DNA of 64,000 bases, taken from the NCBI RefSeq assembly GCF_023487995.1, contig NZ_JAMFKN010000002.1, positions 496,001 to 560,000 on the forward strand, in the 5' to 3' direction. Shown here piece by piece: positions 48,902 to 59,412 of the stretch; positions within the stretch are counted from its first letter, which is position 1, and every line of letters begins with the position of its first letter. A model generated the notes under the pieces. The model was not told where the DNA came from. It saw nothing but the letters and a program-made list of their open reading frames with translations, and did no database searches. Origin of the DNA: Thermohalobaculum sediminis. GTDB lineage: Bacteria; Pseudomonadota; Alphaproteobacteria; Rhodobacterales; Rhodobacteraceae. A program made the translations under genes and the position numbers.

Positions 48902-49494
48902 TCGGTCAGCATCCCTTGCGCGCGCAGAAACCCCAGAAGTTCGAGCAGCGGCAGGCCAAGCACCGTGAAGTGGTCGCCCTGCACCCGCGAGAAGAGCTGC
49001 GCCCCCAGACCCTCCAGCATGTAGGCGCCCACGGTCCGGGTGACGGCATCTCCCATCTGGTCGAGATACCCCGCGAGGAAGGCATCCGTAAATGGTCGCA
49101 TCACCAGGTGCGCCTGCCCTACATGACGCCACAGGGGCGCACCGTCGCGTGCCACGACCGCGGCCGACAGAAGCTGGTGCGCCTTGCCGCGCAACGCGAG
49201 AAGCTGCTCGCGTGCAGCATCGCGGGCGGAGGGCTTGTCGAACACACGCCCCTCGCAGACCAGGACCTGGTCGGCACCGATTACGAGCCGGCCGGGGGAG
49301 CGGGCCGAGATGCGGAGCGCCTTGAGTTCGGCCAGCTTGTCGGCAACATCGCGTGGCGGTGCACCCTCCGCGCGCATTGCTGCCTTGACCATTTCCTCGT
49401 CGATCCGCGCGGGCATGGTCTCGATCTCGACCCCGGCCGCACGCAGCATGGCCGCGCGCGCCTCGCTCGCGCTGGCAAGCACGATGGCGCTCAT
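48898..49494 (-). CDS. maf: Maf-family nucleotide pyrophosphatase
   Basis: A 198-residue Maf/YceF protein, a house-cleaning nucleoside triphosphate pyrophosphatase that removes modified nucleotides. The opening [17 protein letters not shown] and the acidic [17 protein letters not shown] loop (catalytic Asp) are typical. It ends with the usual [15 protein letters not shown] block. The subclass (dTTP/UTP or m7GTP) was not decided by eye. It is coupled by four-base overlaps on both sides, to ppsR and to aroE. Confidence 0.92.
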   Translation of the reverse strand: MSAIVLASASEARAAMLRAAGVEIETMPARIDEEMVKAAMRAEGAPPRDVADKLAELKALRISARSPGRLVIGADQVLVCEGRVFDKPSARDAAREQLLALRGKAHQLLSAAVVARDGAPLWRHVGQAHLVMRPFTDAFLAGYLDQMGDAVTRTVGAYMLEGLGAQLFSRVQGDHFTVLGLPLLELLGFLRAQGMLTE

Positions 49495-50321
49495 TCCACG
49501 TTCCCCGCGCCGGCATGGAGGATTGCCTGGATCTCGGCCGCCGTCTCCTCGATCGAGCGCCGCGTCACGTCGATCACCGGGATGCCATGCCGCTGGAAGA
49601 AAAGCCGGGCGTCGGCGACCTCGGCACGGATCTGCTCGATGTCGGCGTAGTCATGCGAACGGTCGCCAAGCGCCTCGAGCCGCTGGCTGCGCACCTGCGC
49701 GAGACGCGCGGGGCTGGCAGTAAGGCCGATCACGGGGATCCCCGCCGCCATCGCCTCGAAGAAGGCCGGGTCCGGCTCGCGGCGCGGGACGAGCGGCATG
49801 TTCGCGGCCTTGATGCCCCGGTAGGCGAGGTAGATGCAGGTGGGCGTCTTCGAGGTGCGGCTCACGCCCGTCAGGATTACATGCGCGGCCTTGAGCCGCT
49901 CGCCCAGCGCGCCGTCATCGAAGGCGATGGCAAAATCCAGCGCCGCGATCCGCTCGAAATAGGCGTCGTTCAGGCGGTGCTGCATTCCCGGCCTGTGCTC
50001 GGGCGCGCGCCCGAGATGGCGCGCGAGGCAATCGACCACCGGGTCGAGCACGGCCACCGTTTCCTGCCCGGCCGCGCGCGCGGCCTCGTCGACACGGGCG
50101 CGATGGACAGGATCGACCAGCGTGTGGAACACGGGGCCGGGATGGGCCGAAATGCGGCGCAGCGTCGTCTCGACATCGGCATCGCTGCGCACGAACACCG
50201 ACATGTGGATCGCGACATCGGTGCCCGCAAAGCGCGCGAGTGCGGCCTTGCCCATGGCGTAGAGCGTCTCGCCGGTCGAGTCCGACACGAGATGTAGGCT
50301 TGGTCTGCCGGACTGGGGCAT
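49491..50321 (-). CDS. PPDK regulatory protein (kinase/pyrophosphorylase, DUF299)
   Basis: A 276-residue member of the DUF299/PPSR family, which phosphorylates and dephosphorylates pyruvate-phosphate dikinase or PEP synthase using ADP and phosphate. The P-loop-like [15 protein letters not shown] (about 149-163) is the hallmark, and [12 protein letters not shown] begins the protein. AGGAG lies ten bases before the ATG at 50321; the frame extending to 50684 enters the origin gap and is not used. This is the RP001-type gene that adjoins the chromosomal origin in alphaproteobacteria. It starts a five-gene operon. Confidence 0.93.
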   Translation of the reverse strand: MPQSGRPSLHLVSDSTGETLYAMGKAALARFAGTDVAIHMSVFVRSDADVETTLRRISAHPGPVFHTLVDPVHRARVDEAARAAGQETVAVLDPVVDCLARHLGRAPEHRPGMQHRLNDAYFERIAALDFAIAFDDGALGERLKAAHVILTGVSRTSKTPTCIYLAYRGIKAANMPLVPRREPDPAFFEAMAAGIPVIGLTASPARLAQVRSQRLEALGDRSHDYADIEQIRAEVADARLFFQRHGIPVIDVTRRSIEETAAEIQAILHAGAGNVE

Positions 50322-50408
50322 CGTCTCTCCTGCGGCGGGACCGGCGCGCGCGGACCGGGCTGTGGGAATCGTGGATACCGGTGACAGGATCGCGTCAAGT
50401 CCGGAAGC

Positions 50409-50417
50409 TGTGGGTAA
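50409..50417 (-). promoter_or_regulatory. DnaA-box-like site, one mismatch
   Basis: TGTGGGTAA on the plus strand is TTACCCACA on the minus strand, differing from TTATCCACA at one base. Confidence 0.5.
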
Positions 50418-50468
50418 GGGAGAAAGATATCCACCTGTTAATTGCCACCCGCGGCGTGCGACGACGTA

Positions 50469-50477
50469 TGTGGACAA
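50469..50477 (-). promoter_or_regulatory. DnaA-box-like site, one mismatch
   Basis: TGTGGACAA on the plus strand is TTGTCCACA on the minus strand, one base from TTATCCACA. It lies 60 bp from the preceding box, in the same orientation. Confidence 0.5.
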
Positions 50478-50639
50478 TTTCGCCGGATGTCGCAAGCAAC
50501 TACAACCCTTGGGCGAGCAATCAGCGATACATTTCGCGCGCGGTTTGCAAGAGACTGACTGCGAAGGGGAATTCGCAACCCCGCCAGCCCCCGGAACGCC
50601 GCGCGGAACGGCAGCATGGTCGATTGCAACTGCCGGATC

Positions 50640-50648
50640 TGAGGATAA
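50640..50648 (-). promoter_or_regulatory. DnaA-box-like site, one mismatch
   Basis: TGAGGATAA on the plus strand is TTATCCTCA on the minus strand, one base from TTATCCACA, beside a second degenerate match (TGTGAATGC) four bases on. Confidence 0.4.
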
Positions 50649-50754
50649 CCCTGTGAATGCTTCACAGATTGCGGTAATCCCCATGACTCAGCGCACTCCA
50701 GACCACATCATCCATAAAGATAAAGACTCCGGTCCAACCTCCCCGGGAGATGCC

Positions 50755-51774
50755 ATGAAAAGCGTGCTGAGAGTGCTGCGCGGCGAAGCCTTGGCGACAC
50801 CGCCCGTATGGCTGATGCGACAGGCCGGGAGGTATCTGCCCGAGTACCGCGCCACGCGCGCCAAAGCGGGTTCGTTCCTCGATTTGTGCTACACGCCGGA
50901 GCTGGCCGAGGAAGTCACCTTGCAGCCGATCCGTCGATACGGCTTCGACGCAGCGATCCTGTTCGCCGACATCCTGCTCGTTCCGCAGGCGATGGGGCTC
51001 GAACTTTCCTTCGTCGAAGGCGAAGGACCACGGCTGCGCTGGCCCGATGGCAACCGCGACCCGGGCCGCCTGCGCCCGGTCGACGAGGTCGACGAGAAGC
51101 TCGCTCCCGTTTACGAGACCGTGCGCCGGCTGTCCGCCTCACTGCCCGCGGAGACGACGCTGATCGGCTTTGCCGGCGCGCCCTGGACGGTTGCCACCTA
51201 CATGGCGGCAGGCCGCGGGACGCCCGACCAGGGTCCGGCACGGCGCTGGATGTTCTCGGACCCCAACGGGTTCGTCGCCATGATCGACCGCGTGACCGAT
51301 GCGACGATCCATTATCTGTCGCGCCAGATCGACGCTGGCGCCGAGGTGGTGAAGATCTTCGACAGCTGGGCGGGTGCCCTGACGCCGCCGATGTTCGAGC
51401 GGTTCGCGATCCGGCCCGTCACGCGGATCGTTGCCGAGCTCGCGGCGCGCCATCCCGGCATTCCGGTCATCGGGTTCCCGAGGGGTGCGGGGGCGCTCTA
51501 TCGGGACTTCGCGCGGGAGTCGGGCGTTCAGGCGGTGGCGCTCGATGCGCAGGTGCCGCTCGGCTGGGCGCGCGAGGCCCTTGGCGGCGTGGCACTGCAG
51601 GGAAATCTCGATCCGATGCTGATGGTCGTGGGCGGCGACGCCCTGCGCCACGAGGCGCGGCGGATCCGGGACGCGATGGCAGGGCATCCGCATATCTTCA
51701 ACCTTGGCCACGGCATCACGCCGGATGCCGACCCTGCGAATGTCGACATTCTCCTCGAGGCTATCCGGGGCTGA
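50755..51774 (+). CDS. hemE: Uroporphyrinogen decarboxylase
   Basis: HemE decarboxylates uroporphyrinogen III to coproporphyrinogen III in haem and bacteriochlorophyll synthesis. The 339-residue protein has the substrate-binding [11 protein letters not shown] near residue 20. [14 protein letters not shown] contains the catalytic aspartate, and [16 protein letters not shown] and NLGHGI are conserved. I use the ATG at 50755 with GGGAGA seven bases upstream; an in-frame ATG at 50683 would add 24 unconserved residues and has no ribosome-binding site. It borders the putative origin and is followed 10 bp later by hemJ. Confidence 0.96.
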   Translation: MKSVLRVLRGEALATPPVWLMRQAGRYLPEYRATRAKAGSFLDLCYTPELAEEVTLQPIRRYGFDAAILFADILLVPQAMGLELSFVEGEGPRLRWPDGNRDPGRLRPVDEVDEKLAPVYETVRRLSASLPAETTLIGFAGAPWTVATYMAAGRGTPDQGPARRWMFSDPNGFVAMIDRVTDATIHYLSRQIDAGAEVVKIFDSWAGALTPPMFERFAIRPVTRIVAELAARHPGIPVIGFPRGAGALYRDFARESGVQAVALDAQVPLGWAREALGGVALQGNLDPMLMVVGGDALRHEARRIRDAMAGHPHIFNLGHGITPDADPANVDILLEAIRG

Positions 51775-51784
51775 AGGCGGCATC

Positions 51785-52243
51785 ATGATCTGGGACTTCC
51801 TTGCCAGCGCCTACCCCTGGACGAAATCGCTCCACGTGATCTCGGTCATCGCGTGGATGGCGGGACTCTTCTACCTGCCCAGGCTTTTCGTCTACCACGC
51901 CGAACGGGCGTCGCCGGGCTCGGAGCTCGAGGCCACGTTGATCGTGATGGAGCGCAAGCTACTGAAGCTAATCATAAATCCGGCGGGCGTCGCGTCCTGG
52001 ATGTTCGGCCTTGCGCTGGTCTTCACGCCCGGAATCATCGACTGGTCCTCGGACATCTGGGCGCATGTGAAGGCGGTCCTCGTGATCGCGATGACCGTCT
52101 TCTACCACATGCTCGTCAGATGGCAGCGCGCCTTCGAGCAGGGTCGCAACGGGCATCCGGGCCGGTATTTCCGGCTGATGAACGAGGTGCCGACCCTGCT
52201 GATGGTCGGTATCGTGGTGATGGTGATCGTCAAGCCGTTCTGA
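51785..52243 (+). CDS. hemJ: Protoporphyrinogen IX oxidase HemJ
   Basis: HemJ oxidises protoporphyrinogen IX to protoporphyrin IX in the inner membrane. The 152-residue protein has four hydrophobic helices (about 13-33, 60-79, 86-104, 128-150). SLHVISVIAWMAGLFYLPRLFVYH holds the conserved haem-ligand histidine, and KLLKLIINPAGVASWMFG the second conserved block, whose codons are unusually A+T-rich. It follows hemE closely, so two steps of haem synthesis are co-expressed. Confidence 0.95.
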   Translation: MIWDFLASAYPWTKSLHVISVIAWMAGLFYLPRLFVYHAERASPGSELEATLIVMERKLLKLIINPAGVASWMFGLALVFTPGIIDWSSDIWAHVKAVLVIAMTVFYHMLVRWQRAFEQGRNGHPGRYFRLMNEVPTLLMVGIVVMVIVKPF

Positions 52244-52407
52244 CGCGCGTGCGCGCGGCATCGACGATTGACAAGCCCGAAACAGTTCCCATATAGGCCC
52301 TCAACAGGCGGTTTCATGTCGCCTTGGCGAGCGCCCAACCCTCCCCCGGGGCGCAAATTTGCCTTTCGCATCCCCGACCGCCGTTCCACGCTTCCGGACG
52401 AGATCCC

Positions 52408-53673
<1,266 letters not shown>

Positions 53674-53680
53674 GGCGCGC

Positions 53681-53700
53681 CCCCGGGGCCTGCCCCGGGG
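53681..53700. terminator. GC-rich hairpin after rho
   Basis: CCCCGGGGC and GCCCCGGGG form a nine-base-pair stem with a CT loop, eight bases after the rho stop codon. No T-run follows on either strand, so it is a terminator-like or mRNA-end-stabilising hairpin rather than a proven intrinsic terminator. Confidence 0.4.
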
Positions 53701-53707
53701 ACACGCC

Positions 53708-53724
53708 GCGGCCCTCAGGGCCGC
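53708..53724. terminator. GC-rich hairpin around the quinone reductase stop codon
   Basis: GCGGCCC and GGGCCGC pair around a three-base loop that is exactly the minus-strand stop codon (53715-53717) of the quinone reductase. It follows the previous hairpin by seven bases. Confidence 0.35.
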
Positions 53725-54695
53725 AGGATCAGCGAGCCGGTCGTCTTGCGCCCCTGCAAGTCCTTGTGCGCCTGCACAGCGTCCTTGAGGGCATAGACGG
53801 TGGGCGGTGCAATCTTCACTACTCCCGACTGCAGGACGGAGAAGTAGTCGTCCGCGGCGTCCTGCAGCGCCTGTTCGGTCGCCGTGTAATGCACCAGCGT
53901 CGGCCGCGTGACGAACAGCGAGCCCTTGGCTGCGAGGATGCCCAGATCGACCCCCTGCACTGGGCCCGAGGCATTGCCGAAGCTCACCATGAGCCCGCGC
54001 ATCTGCAGCGAGTCGAGCGAGGCGAGCCAGGTGTCCTTGCCGACCCCGTCATAGACCACCCGGACGCCCTTGCCGCCGGTGATCTCGCGGACTTGCGGCG
54101 CGACCTCGCCGGCGCGGTAGTCGATCACGTGGTCTGCACCCAACGCCTTGGCGATATTGCACTTTTCATCACCGCCAGCGGTTGCGATGACCGTGGTGCC
54201 AAGGTGTTTCAGCCACTGGATCGCGATCTGGCCGACACCGCCCGCGCCCGCATGGAACAGCACCGTGTCTTCGGGCCCGCAGCGATGGATCTGGCGGATC
54301 AGGTACTGCACCGTCAGGCCCTTAAGCATGCTCGCCGCAATAATGTCGCTGGAAAGCCCGTCCGGCACTTTCACGCAACGATCGGCCTTGATCACATGCG
54401 CTTGCGCATACGCGCCCACCGGCCCCGAGCAATAGGACACGCGGTCGCCCGGCCGCACGCGAGTCACGCCGCCGCCGACCGCCTCGACCACGCCGGCGGC
54501 CTCAAGCCCGATGCCGCTCGGCAGCGGGATGGCGTAGAGCCCGGTGCGGTGATAGGTGTCGATGAAGTTGACGCCGATCGCATCGTGGCGCACGAGGATC
54601 TCTCCGTCGCCGGGAACGGGCGTCTCCCAACTCGTGTAGGACATCTCCTCGGGGCCGCCGAAAGCGGCGATCCGGATCCCCTGGACCTCTGCCAT
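53715..54695 (-). CDS. Quinone oxidoreductase (zeta-crystallin type)
   Basis: A 326-residue NADPH:quinone reductase of the medium-chain dehydrogenase family. The N-terminal DAIGVNFIDTYHRTGLY and GIGLEAAGVVEAVGGGV segments match E. coli QorA, and HAGAGGVGQIAIQWLKHLG is the NADPH-binding loop. No zinc ligands are present. The ATG at 54695 is preceded by a GGAG ten bases upstream; the extension to 54905 crosses into mnmE. It is divergent from mnmE and breaks the otherwise plus-strand rho-mnmE series. Confidence 0.92.
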   Translation of the reverse strand: MAEVQGIRIAAFGGPEEMSYTSWETPVPGDGEILVRHDAIGVNFIDTYHRTGLYAIPLPSGIGLEAAGVVEAVGGGVTRVRPGDRVSYCSGPVGAYAQAHVIKADRCVKVPDGLSSDIIAASMLKGLTVQYLIRQIHRCGPEDTVLFHAGAGGVGQIAIQWLKHLGTTVIATAGGDEKCNIAKALGADHVIDYRAGEVAPQVREITGGKGVRVVYDGVGKDTWLASLDSLQMRGLMVSFGNASGPVQGVDLGILAAKGSLFVTRPTLVHYTATEQALQDAADDYFSVLQSGVVKIAPPTVYALKDAVQAHKDLQGRKTTGSLILRP

Positions 54696-54784
54696 CTCTT
54701 TTCTCCGTCTGGCTGTTCTCGGGCGCCAGAGGATGCTATTCGGCGCACCGCGGTCAAGGAGCGAATGCAGCTTTGGTGTCCCAC

Positions 54785-56092
54785 ATGCTCGATTGCGCCA
54801 CGATCTTCGCACTCGCGACCCCGCCGGGGGTCGGCGGCATCGCGGTGCTGCGTCTGTCCGGCAGCAAGGCGGATGATGCGCTTCGTGCGATGACGGGGGC
54901 ACCACTGCCGGCGCTGCGGGTGGCGACGGTTCGGCGGCTGGTGGACGAGGCGGGCGGGATACTCGACGAGGCCCTCGTGCTCAGGTTCGCGGAGGGGGCC
55001 AGCTTCACTGGCGAGCCGATGGTCGAGATCCATTGCCATGGCGGGCGGGCGGTCGTTGCCGCGGTCCATGCCCGTCTTTCGCGGATCGCGGGCCTGCGGC
55101 CGGCCGAGGCGGGCGAGTTCACGCGCCGGGCACTGCTCAACGGCCGGCTGGACCTTGCCGAGGTCGAGGCGCTTGGCGATCTGCTCTCGGCCGAGACCGA
55201 ACGACAGCGCCAGTTCGCGGCATCGGGTGTCGCGGGGTCGGTTCACCGGCGCGCCGAGGCGTGGCGAGTGGCCCTGCTCGATATCCTCGCGCAGGTCGAG
55301 ATCACGATCGACTGGGCGGACGAGGACGTGCCACAGGAGCTCTCGCCCGCACTCGATGAGGCTCTCGGGCGGATGGTGGGTGAACTCGAGGCGGAATTGT
55401 CCGCGTCGGTCGGGCTGGAGCGGCTGCGTGAGGGTTTCGAGGTTGCGGTGGTGGGTGCGCCGAACTGTGGGAAATCAAGCTTTATCAATCACTTGGCGGG
55501 CCGCGAGGCGGCAATCACGTCGCCGCATCCGGGAACGACGCGTGATGTGATCGAGTTGCGATACGATCTTCGCGGTTTGCCTGTCACGTTTCTCGACATG
55601 GCGGGGCTTCGCGCGACCGATGACGATGTCGAGCGGATCGGAGTCGAGAAGGCCATGGCGCGTGCCGGCGCTGCGGATTTGCGGCTGCATTTCCGCACGG
55701 AGGACGCGATGGGTGATGGTGCCGCCGCACGGCTTTGGCAGGAGGGCGATCTGACGGTCTGGACGAAGTCCGACCTTGCGACCGGGCCCGGAGACCATTG
55801 CATCTCGACGCTGGATGGTGAGGGGGTTGCGGACCTCCTGACCGATGTCTTTGAGCGGCTTTCGGCGCGGGTTCCTGCCGATGGCGTGACAAGCCACGCA
55901 CGGCAGCGAGGGTCGCTAACCGACTGCCGCGATGCGTTGTGCCGCGCGCGTGAGGGACTATCCTCGGCGGCGGCGGAGATCGTTGCGGAAGACCTGCGAG
56001 CGGCCCTGTTGTCGCTGGGCCAGCTCGTCGGGAGGTCGGGTGTCGAGGAGATGCTGGATCGTGTTTTCGTCTCGTTCTGTGTCGGGAAATAG
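54785..56092 (+). CDS. mnmE: tRNA modification GTPase MnmE
   Basis: MnmE works with MnmG to add the cmnm5 group to wobble uridine of tRNAs. The 435-residue protein has the N-terminal folate-binding domain ([21 protein letters not shown]). Its GTPase domain has G1 GAPNCGKSS at about 221-229 and G3 DMAGLR. The last residues CVGK are the conserved CxGK end. The start is uncertain: the ATG at 54785 fits the family, but a TTG at 54773 and a GTG at 54776 lie nearer an AGGAG. mnmG starts 11 bp later with parS between. Confidence 0.95.
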   Translation: MLDCATIFALATPPGVGGIAVLRLSGSKADDALRAMTGAPLPALRVATVRRLVDEAGGILDEALVLRFAEGASFTGEPMVEIHCHGGRAVVAAVHARLSRIAGLRPAEAGEFTRRALLNGRLDLAEVEALGDLLSAETERQRQFAASGVAGSVHRRAEAWRVALLDILAQVEITIDWADEDVPQELSPALDEALGRMVGELEAELSASVGLERLREGFEVAVVGAPNCGKSSFINHLAGREAAITSPHPGTTRDVIELRYDLRGLPVTFLDMAGLRATDDDVERIGVEKAMARAGAADLRLHFRTEDAMGDGAAARLWQEGDLTVWTKSDLATGPGDHCISTLDGEGVADLLTDVFERLSARVPADGVTSHARQRGSLTDCRDALCRAREGLSSAAAEIVAEDLRAALLSLGQLVGRSGVEEMLDRVFVSFCVGK

Positions 56093-56095
56093 GAG

Positions 56096-56111
56096 TGTTT
56101 CACGTGAAACA
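56096..56111. promoter_or_regulatory. parS centromere site 1 (perfect 16-mer)
   Basis: TGTTTCACGTGAAACA is the perfect consensus palindrome bound by chromosomal ParB. It lies between mnmE and mnmG and contains the mnmG GTG start codon in its central CACGTG. ParB loads here and spreads; parA-parB are 2.5 kb downstream. Confidence 0.95.
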
Positions 56112-57972
56112 ATCTGAGACCGACGTCGTCGTCGTCGGCGGAGGCCATGCGGGCACCGAAGCCGCACTTGCCGCTGCCCGAGCGGGAGCACGCGTGACCC
56201 TGGTCACACACCGTTTCGACCGGATCGGCGAGATGTCGTGCAATCCGGCCATCGGGGGGCTCGGCAAAGGCCACCTCGTGCGCGAGATCGACGCCTTCGA
56301 TGGCCTGATGGGCCGCGCGGCAGACGCCGCCGGCATCCAGTTCCGGCTGCTGAACCGGCGCAAGGGTCCCGCCGTGCAGGGGCCGCGGGCGCAGTGCGAC
56401 CGGGGGCTCTACCGGCGCTTCGCCCAGGACGCGGTGGCCGCGGCGCCCGGCGTGGCGGTCGTCGAGGGCGAGGTCGTTGAGCTTCTCGCCGTGTCGGGGC
56501 GACTCGCGGGCGTCCGGCTTGGCGGGGGTGGGGAGATCGCCTGCCGTGCCGTGGTTCTCACCACCGGCACCTTTCTCCGGGGCGTGATCCATGTCGGGAC
56601 CGAGAGCCGTCCGGCTGGGCGCATTGGCGACCCGGCATCTAACCGGCTCGCGGCGATGATCCGTGATCTCGGACTGCCGGTGGGCCGCCTCAAGACCGGA
56701 ACGCCCCCCCGGCTCGACCGGAGAACCATCGACCACGCACAGCTCGAGGCCCAGCCAGGCGACGAGGAGCCCTCCTTTTTCTCTTTCCTCACCATGGGGT
56801 TGCAGGCGCCTCAGGTGCCGTGCCACATCACCCATACAAACTCGCGCACGCACGAGATCATCCGCGAAAACCTGGGCCGGTCGGCGATGTATTCCGGACG
56901 GATCGAGGGCGTTGGACCGCGCTACTGCCCCTCGATCGAGGACAAGGTGGCCCGGTTCGCCGACAAGCCGTCGCACCAGATCTTCCTCGAACCCGAGGGC
57001 GTCGACGACCATACCGTCTATCCGAACGGCATCTCCACCTCGCTGCCTGTCGACGTGCAGGAGGCCTATGTGCGGAGCATTTCGGGTCTCGAACACGCCG
57101 TGATCCTTCAGCCGGGCTATGCGGTCGAGTACGACTACATCGACCCCCGGGCGCTTGCGCGCAGCCTTGAGGTCAAGGCCCTGCCGGGGCTGTTCCTCGC
57201 CGGTCAGATCAACGGGACCACCGGCTACGAGGAGGCCGCCGCCCAGGGCTTGGTGGCGGGGCTCAACGCGGCGGCAGCATGCCTTGGGCGTCCGCCGCTG
57301 ATCCTTGAGCGGGACGAGGCCTATATCGGGGTACTGATCGACGATCTCGTGACGCAGGGCGTGTCCGAGCCCTATCGGATGTTCACGTCGCGCGCCGAGT
57401 ATCGGCTCAGCCTGCGGGCTGACAATGCCGACCAGCGGCTGACACCCCGGGCGATTGCGGCCGGTTGCGTGTCGAACGACCGGCGTGCGGCGTTCGAGGC
57501 GAAGCGGGAGCGGCTCGAGGCTGGGCGCCGGATCTGCGCCGAGCTTTCGGCGACGCCGTCGGCGCTTTCCGCGCACGGGATCGCGGTCAACCGAGACGGG
57601 CTGCGCCGCGACGTCCATGCGCTGCTCGCCTTCCCGGGTGTCGATCTCGCGCAGCTTGCGCGGGTCTGGCCGGCGCTTGGCGCGCTCGACCCCGAGACCG
57701 CGCGGCAGATCGAGCGCGAGGCGATCTACCGCAGCTACGAGGAGCGCCAGCGGGCGGAGGCGGCGCGACTGCGTGCCGAGCAGGGCCGCGCTCTTCCGCC
57801 GGACCTCGAGTACGCGGCGATCCCGGGCCTCTCGTCCGAGCTTCGCTCGAAGCTGGAACGAGTGAGGCCGGAGACGCTGGGCCAAGCCTCGCGGATCGAG
57901 GGGATGACACCGGCCGCGCTTGCGCTTCTCCTCGCCATCACGGCGCAGGATGGGCGGCGGAGGCGGGTGTGA
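56104..57972 (+). CDS. mnmG: tRNA uridine-5-carboxymethylaminomethyl modification enzyme MnmG
   Basis: MnmG (GidA) is the FAD enzyme that pairs with MnmE to modify tRNA wobble uridine. The 622-residue protein opens with the FAD-binding [21 protein letters not shown], followed by the diagnostic [12 protein letters not shown]. The C-terminal helical domain binds MnmE. Translation starts at the GTG at 56104, eight bases after AGGAG and inside parS site 1; a GTG at 56095 overlaps the ribosome-binding site itself. Its stop overlaps the rsmG GTG (GTGA). Confidence 0.97.
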   Translation: MKQSETDVVVVGGGHAGTEAALAAARAGARVTLVTHRFDRIGEMSCNPAIGGLGKGHLVREIDAFDGLMGRAADAAGIQFRLLNRRKGPAVQGPRAQCDRGLYRRFAQDAVAAAPGVAVVEGEVVELLAVSGRLAGVRLGGGGEIACRAVVLTTGTFLRGVIHVGTESRPAGRIGDPASNRLAAMIRDLGLPVGRLKTGTPPRLDRRTIDHAQLEAQPGDEEPSFFSFLTMGLQAPQVPCHITHTNSRTHEIIRENLGRSAMYSGRIEGVGPRYCPSIEDKVARFADKPSHQIFLEPEGVDDHTVYPNGISTSLPVDVQEAYVRSISGLEHAVILQPGYAVEYDYIDPRALARSLEVKALPGLFLAGQINGTTGYEEAAAQGLVAGLNAAAACLGRPPLILERDEAYIGVLIDDLVTQGVSEPYRMFTSRAEYRLSLRADNADQRLTPRAIAAGCVSNDRRAAFEAKRERLEAGRRICAELSATPSALSAHGIAVNRDGLRRDVHALLAFPGVDLAQLARVWPALGALDPETARQIEREAIYRSYEERQRAEAARLRAEQGRALPPDLEYAAIPGLSSELRSKLERVRPETLGQASRIEGMTPAALALLLAITAQDGRRRRV

Positions 57973-58592
57973 CGCCGGAGGAGTTTTCGGCAGTCTTCGG
58001 TGTTTCACGTGAAACACTCGAACGGCTCTCCCGATACGAAGCCCTTCTGCGGCAATGGAATTCGCGCATCAACCTGGTGGCGCGGGCGTCTCTCGGGGAT
58101 GTCTGGGCTCGGCATATGGCCGATTCGGCGCAACTGACCGACCTTGCGCCTGCGGGTGTGGCGCTCTGGGTCGACATGGGCTCGGGCGCGGGATTTCCGG
58201 GCCTCGTGGTCGCGGCTGTCCTTGCGGAACGATCCCCTGCGGCGCATGTCGCCCTGATCGAGAGCGACACGCGGAAATGCGCCTTTCTGGCCCGAGCGGC
58301 GTCTGCGATGGACGTCGCGGTGACCATCCAGAACTGTCGCATCGAGACGGCGCCGCCCCGCGCGGCCGACGTGATCTCGGCCCGCGCCCTCGCGCCGCTC
58401 GACACGCTGCTGCGGCTCGCCGAACGATTCCGGGGGCCGCGCACCTGCCTGCTCTTTCCCAAGGGCCGATCGGTGGAAAGCGAATTGACCGAGGCCCGGG
58501 CGCATTGGCATATTGAGGCCCGTCTTCATCCGAGCAGGACCGATCCCTCGGGGCGGATCGTTAAAATCCACGATTACTCTGCGCGTCGCTGA
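57969..58592 (+). CDS. rsmG: 16S rRNA (guanine527-N7)-methyltransferase
   Basis: RsmG (GidB) methylates G527 of 16S rRNA. The 207-residue protein has [31 protein letters not shown] and the SAM motif [18 protein letters not shown], followed by [14 protein letters not shown]. Start is the GTG at 57969, overlapping the mnmG stop by four bases. parS site 2 lies within codons 11-16 (GVSRET), whose codons are set by the parS sequence. It precedes parA by 18 bp. Confidence 0.95.
   Translation: MTPEEFSAVFGVSRETLERLSRYEALLRQWNSRINLVARASLGDVWARHMADSAQLTDLAPAGVALWVDMGSGAGFPGLVVAAVLAERSPAAHVALIESDTRKCAFLARAASAMDVAVTIQNCRIETAPPRAADVISARALAPLDTLLRLAERFRGPRTCLLFPKGRSVESELTEARAHWHIEARLHPSRTDPSGRIVKIHDYSARR
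58001..58016. promoter_or_regulatory. parS centromere site 2 (perfect 16-mer)
   Basis: A second exact TGTTTCACGTGAAACA, 1,905 bp from the first and inside the rsmG coding sequence. It lies about 600 bp before parA. Coding constraint and parS match together: GTT TCA CGT GAA ACA are A+T-rich choices for this genome. Confidence 0.95.
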
Positions 58593-58610
58593 CAACCGAG
58601 GAATGCCGGC

Positions 58611-59402
<792 letters not shown>

Positions 59403-59412
59403 GGAGAGACCC

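Larger units (their letters stand above)
50322..50754. other. Putative chromosomal replication origin (oriC)
   Basis: This 433-bp gap between divergent ppsR (RP001-type) and hemE is where the origin lies in Caulobacter and Rickettsia. It holds no credible gene. It contains at least three DnaA-box-like 9-mers with one mismatch to TGTGGATAA (listed separately). Looser ones occur near 50370 (CGTGGATAC) and 50427 (ATATCCACC), and there are A+T-richer patches at 50422-50444 and 50706-50728. parA-parB and two parS sites are within 10 kb. The 5' leader of hemE shares the right end. Assignment is by position and motifs; replication initiation here is inferred. Confidence 0.65.

Noticed and set aside
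50683-50754. Upstream in-frame ATG for hemE at 50683
   Set aside because: It lacks a ribosome-binding site and adds 24 residues not matching HemE; the ATG at 50755 has GGGAGA properly spaced.
55489-58017. Long 842-residue minus-strand open frame opposite mnmG, beginning MFHVKH
   Set aside because: It begins in the parS palindrome and runs antisense to mnmG and part of mnmE, both of which have clear motifs. Its sequence is Arg/Gly-rich with no family pattern. MFHVKH-type starts are a known artefact of parS palindromes.
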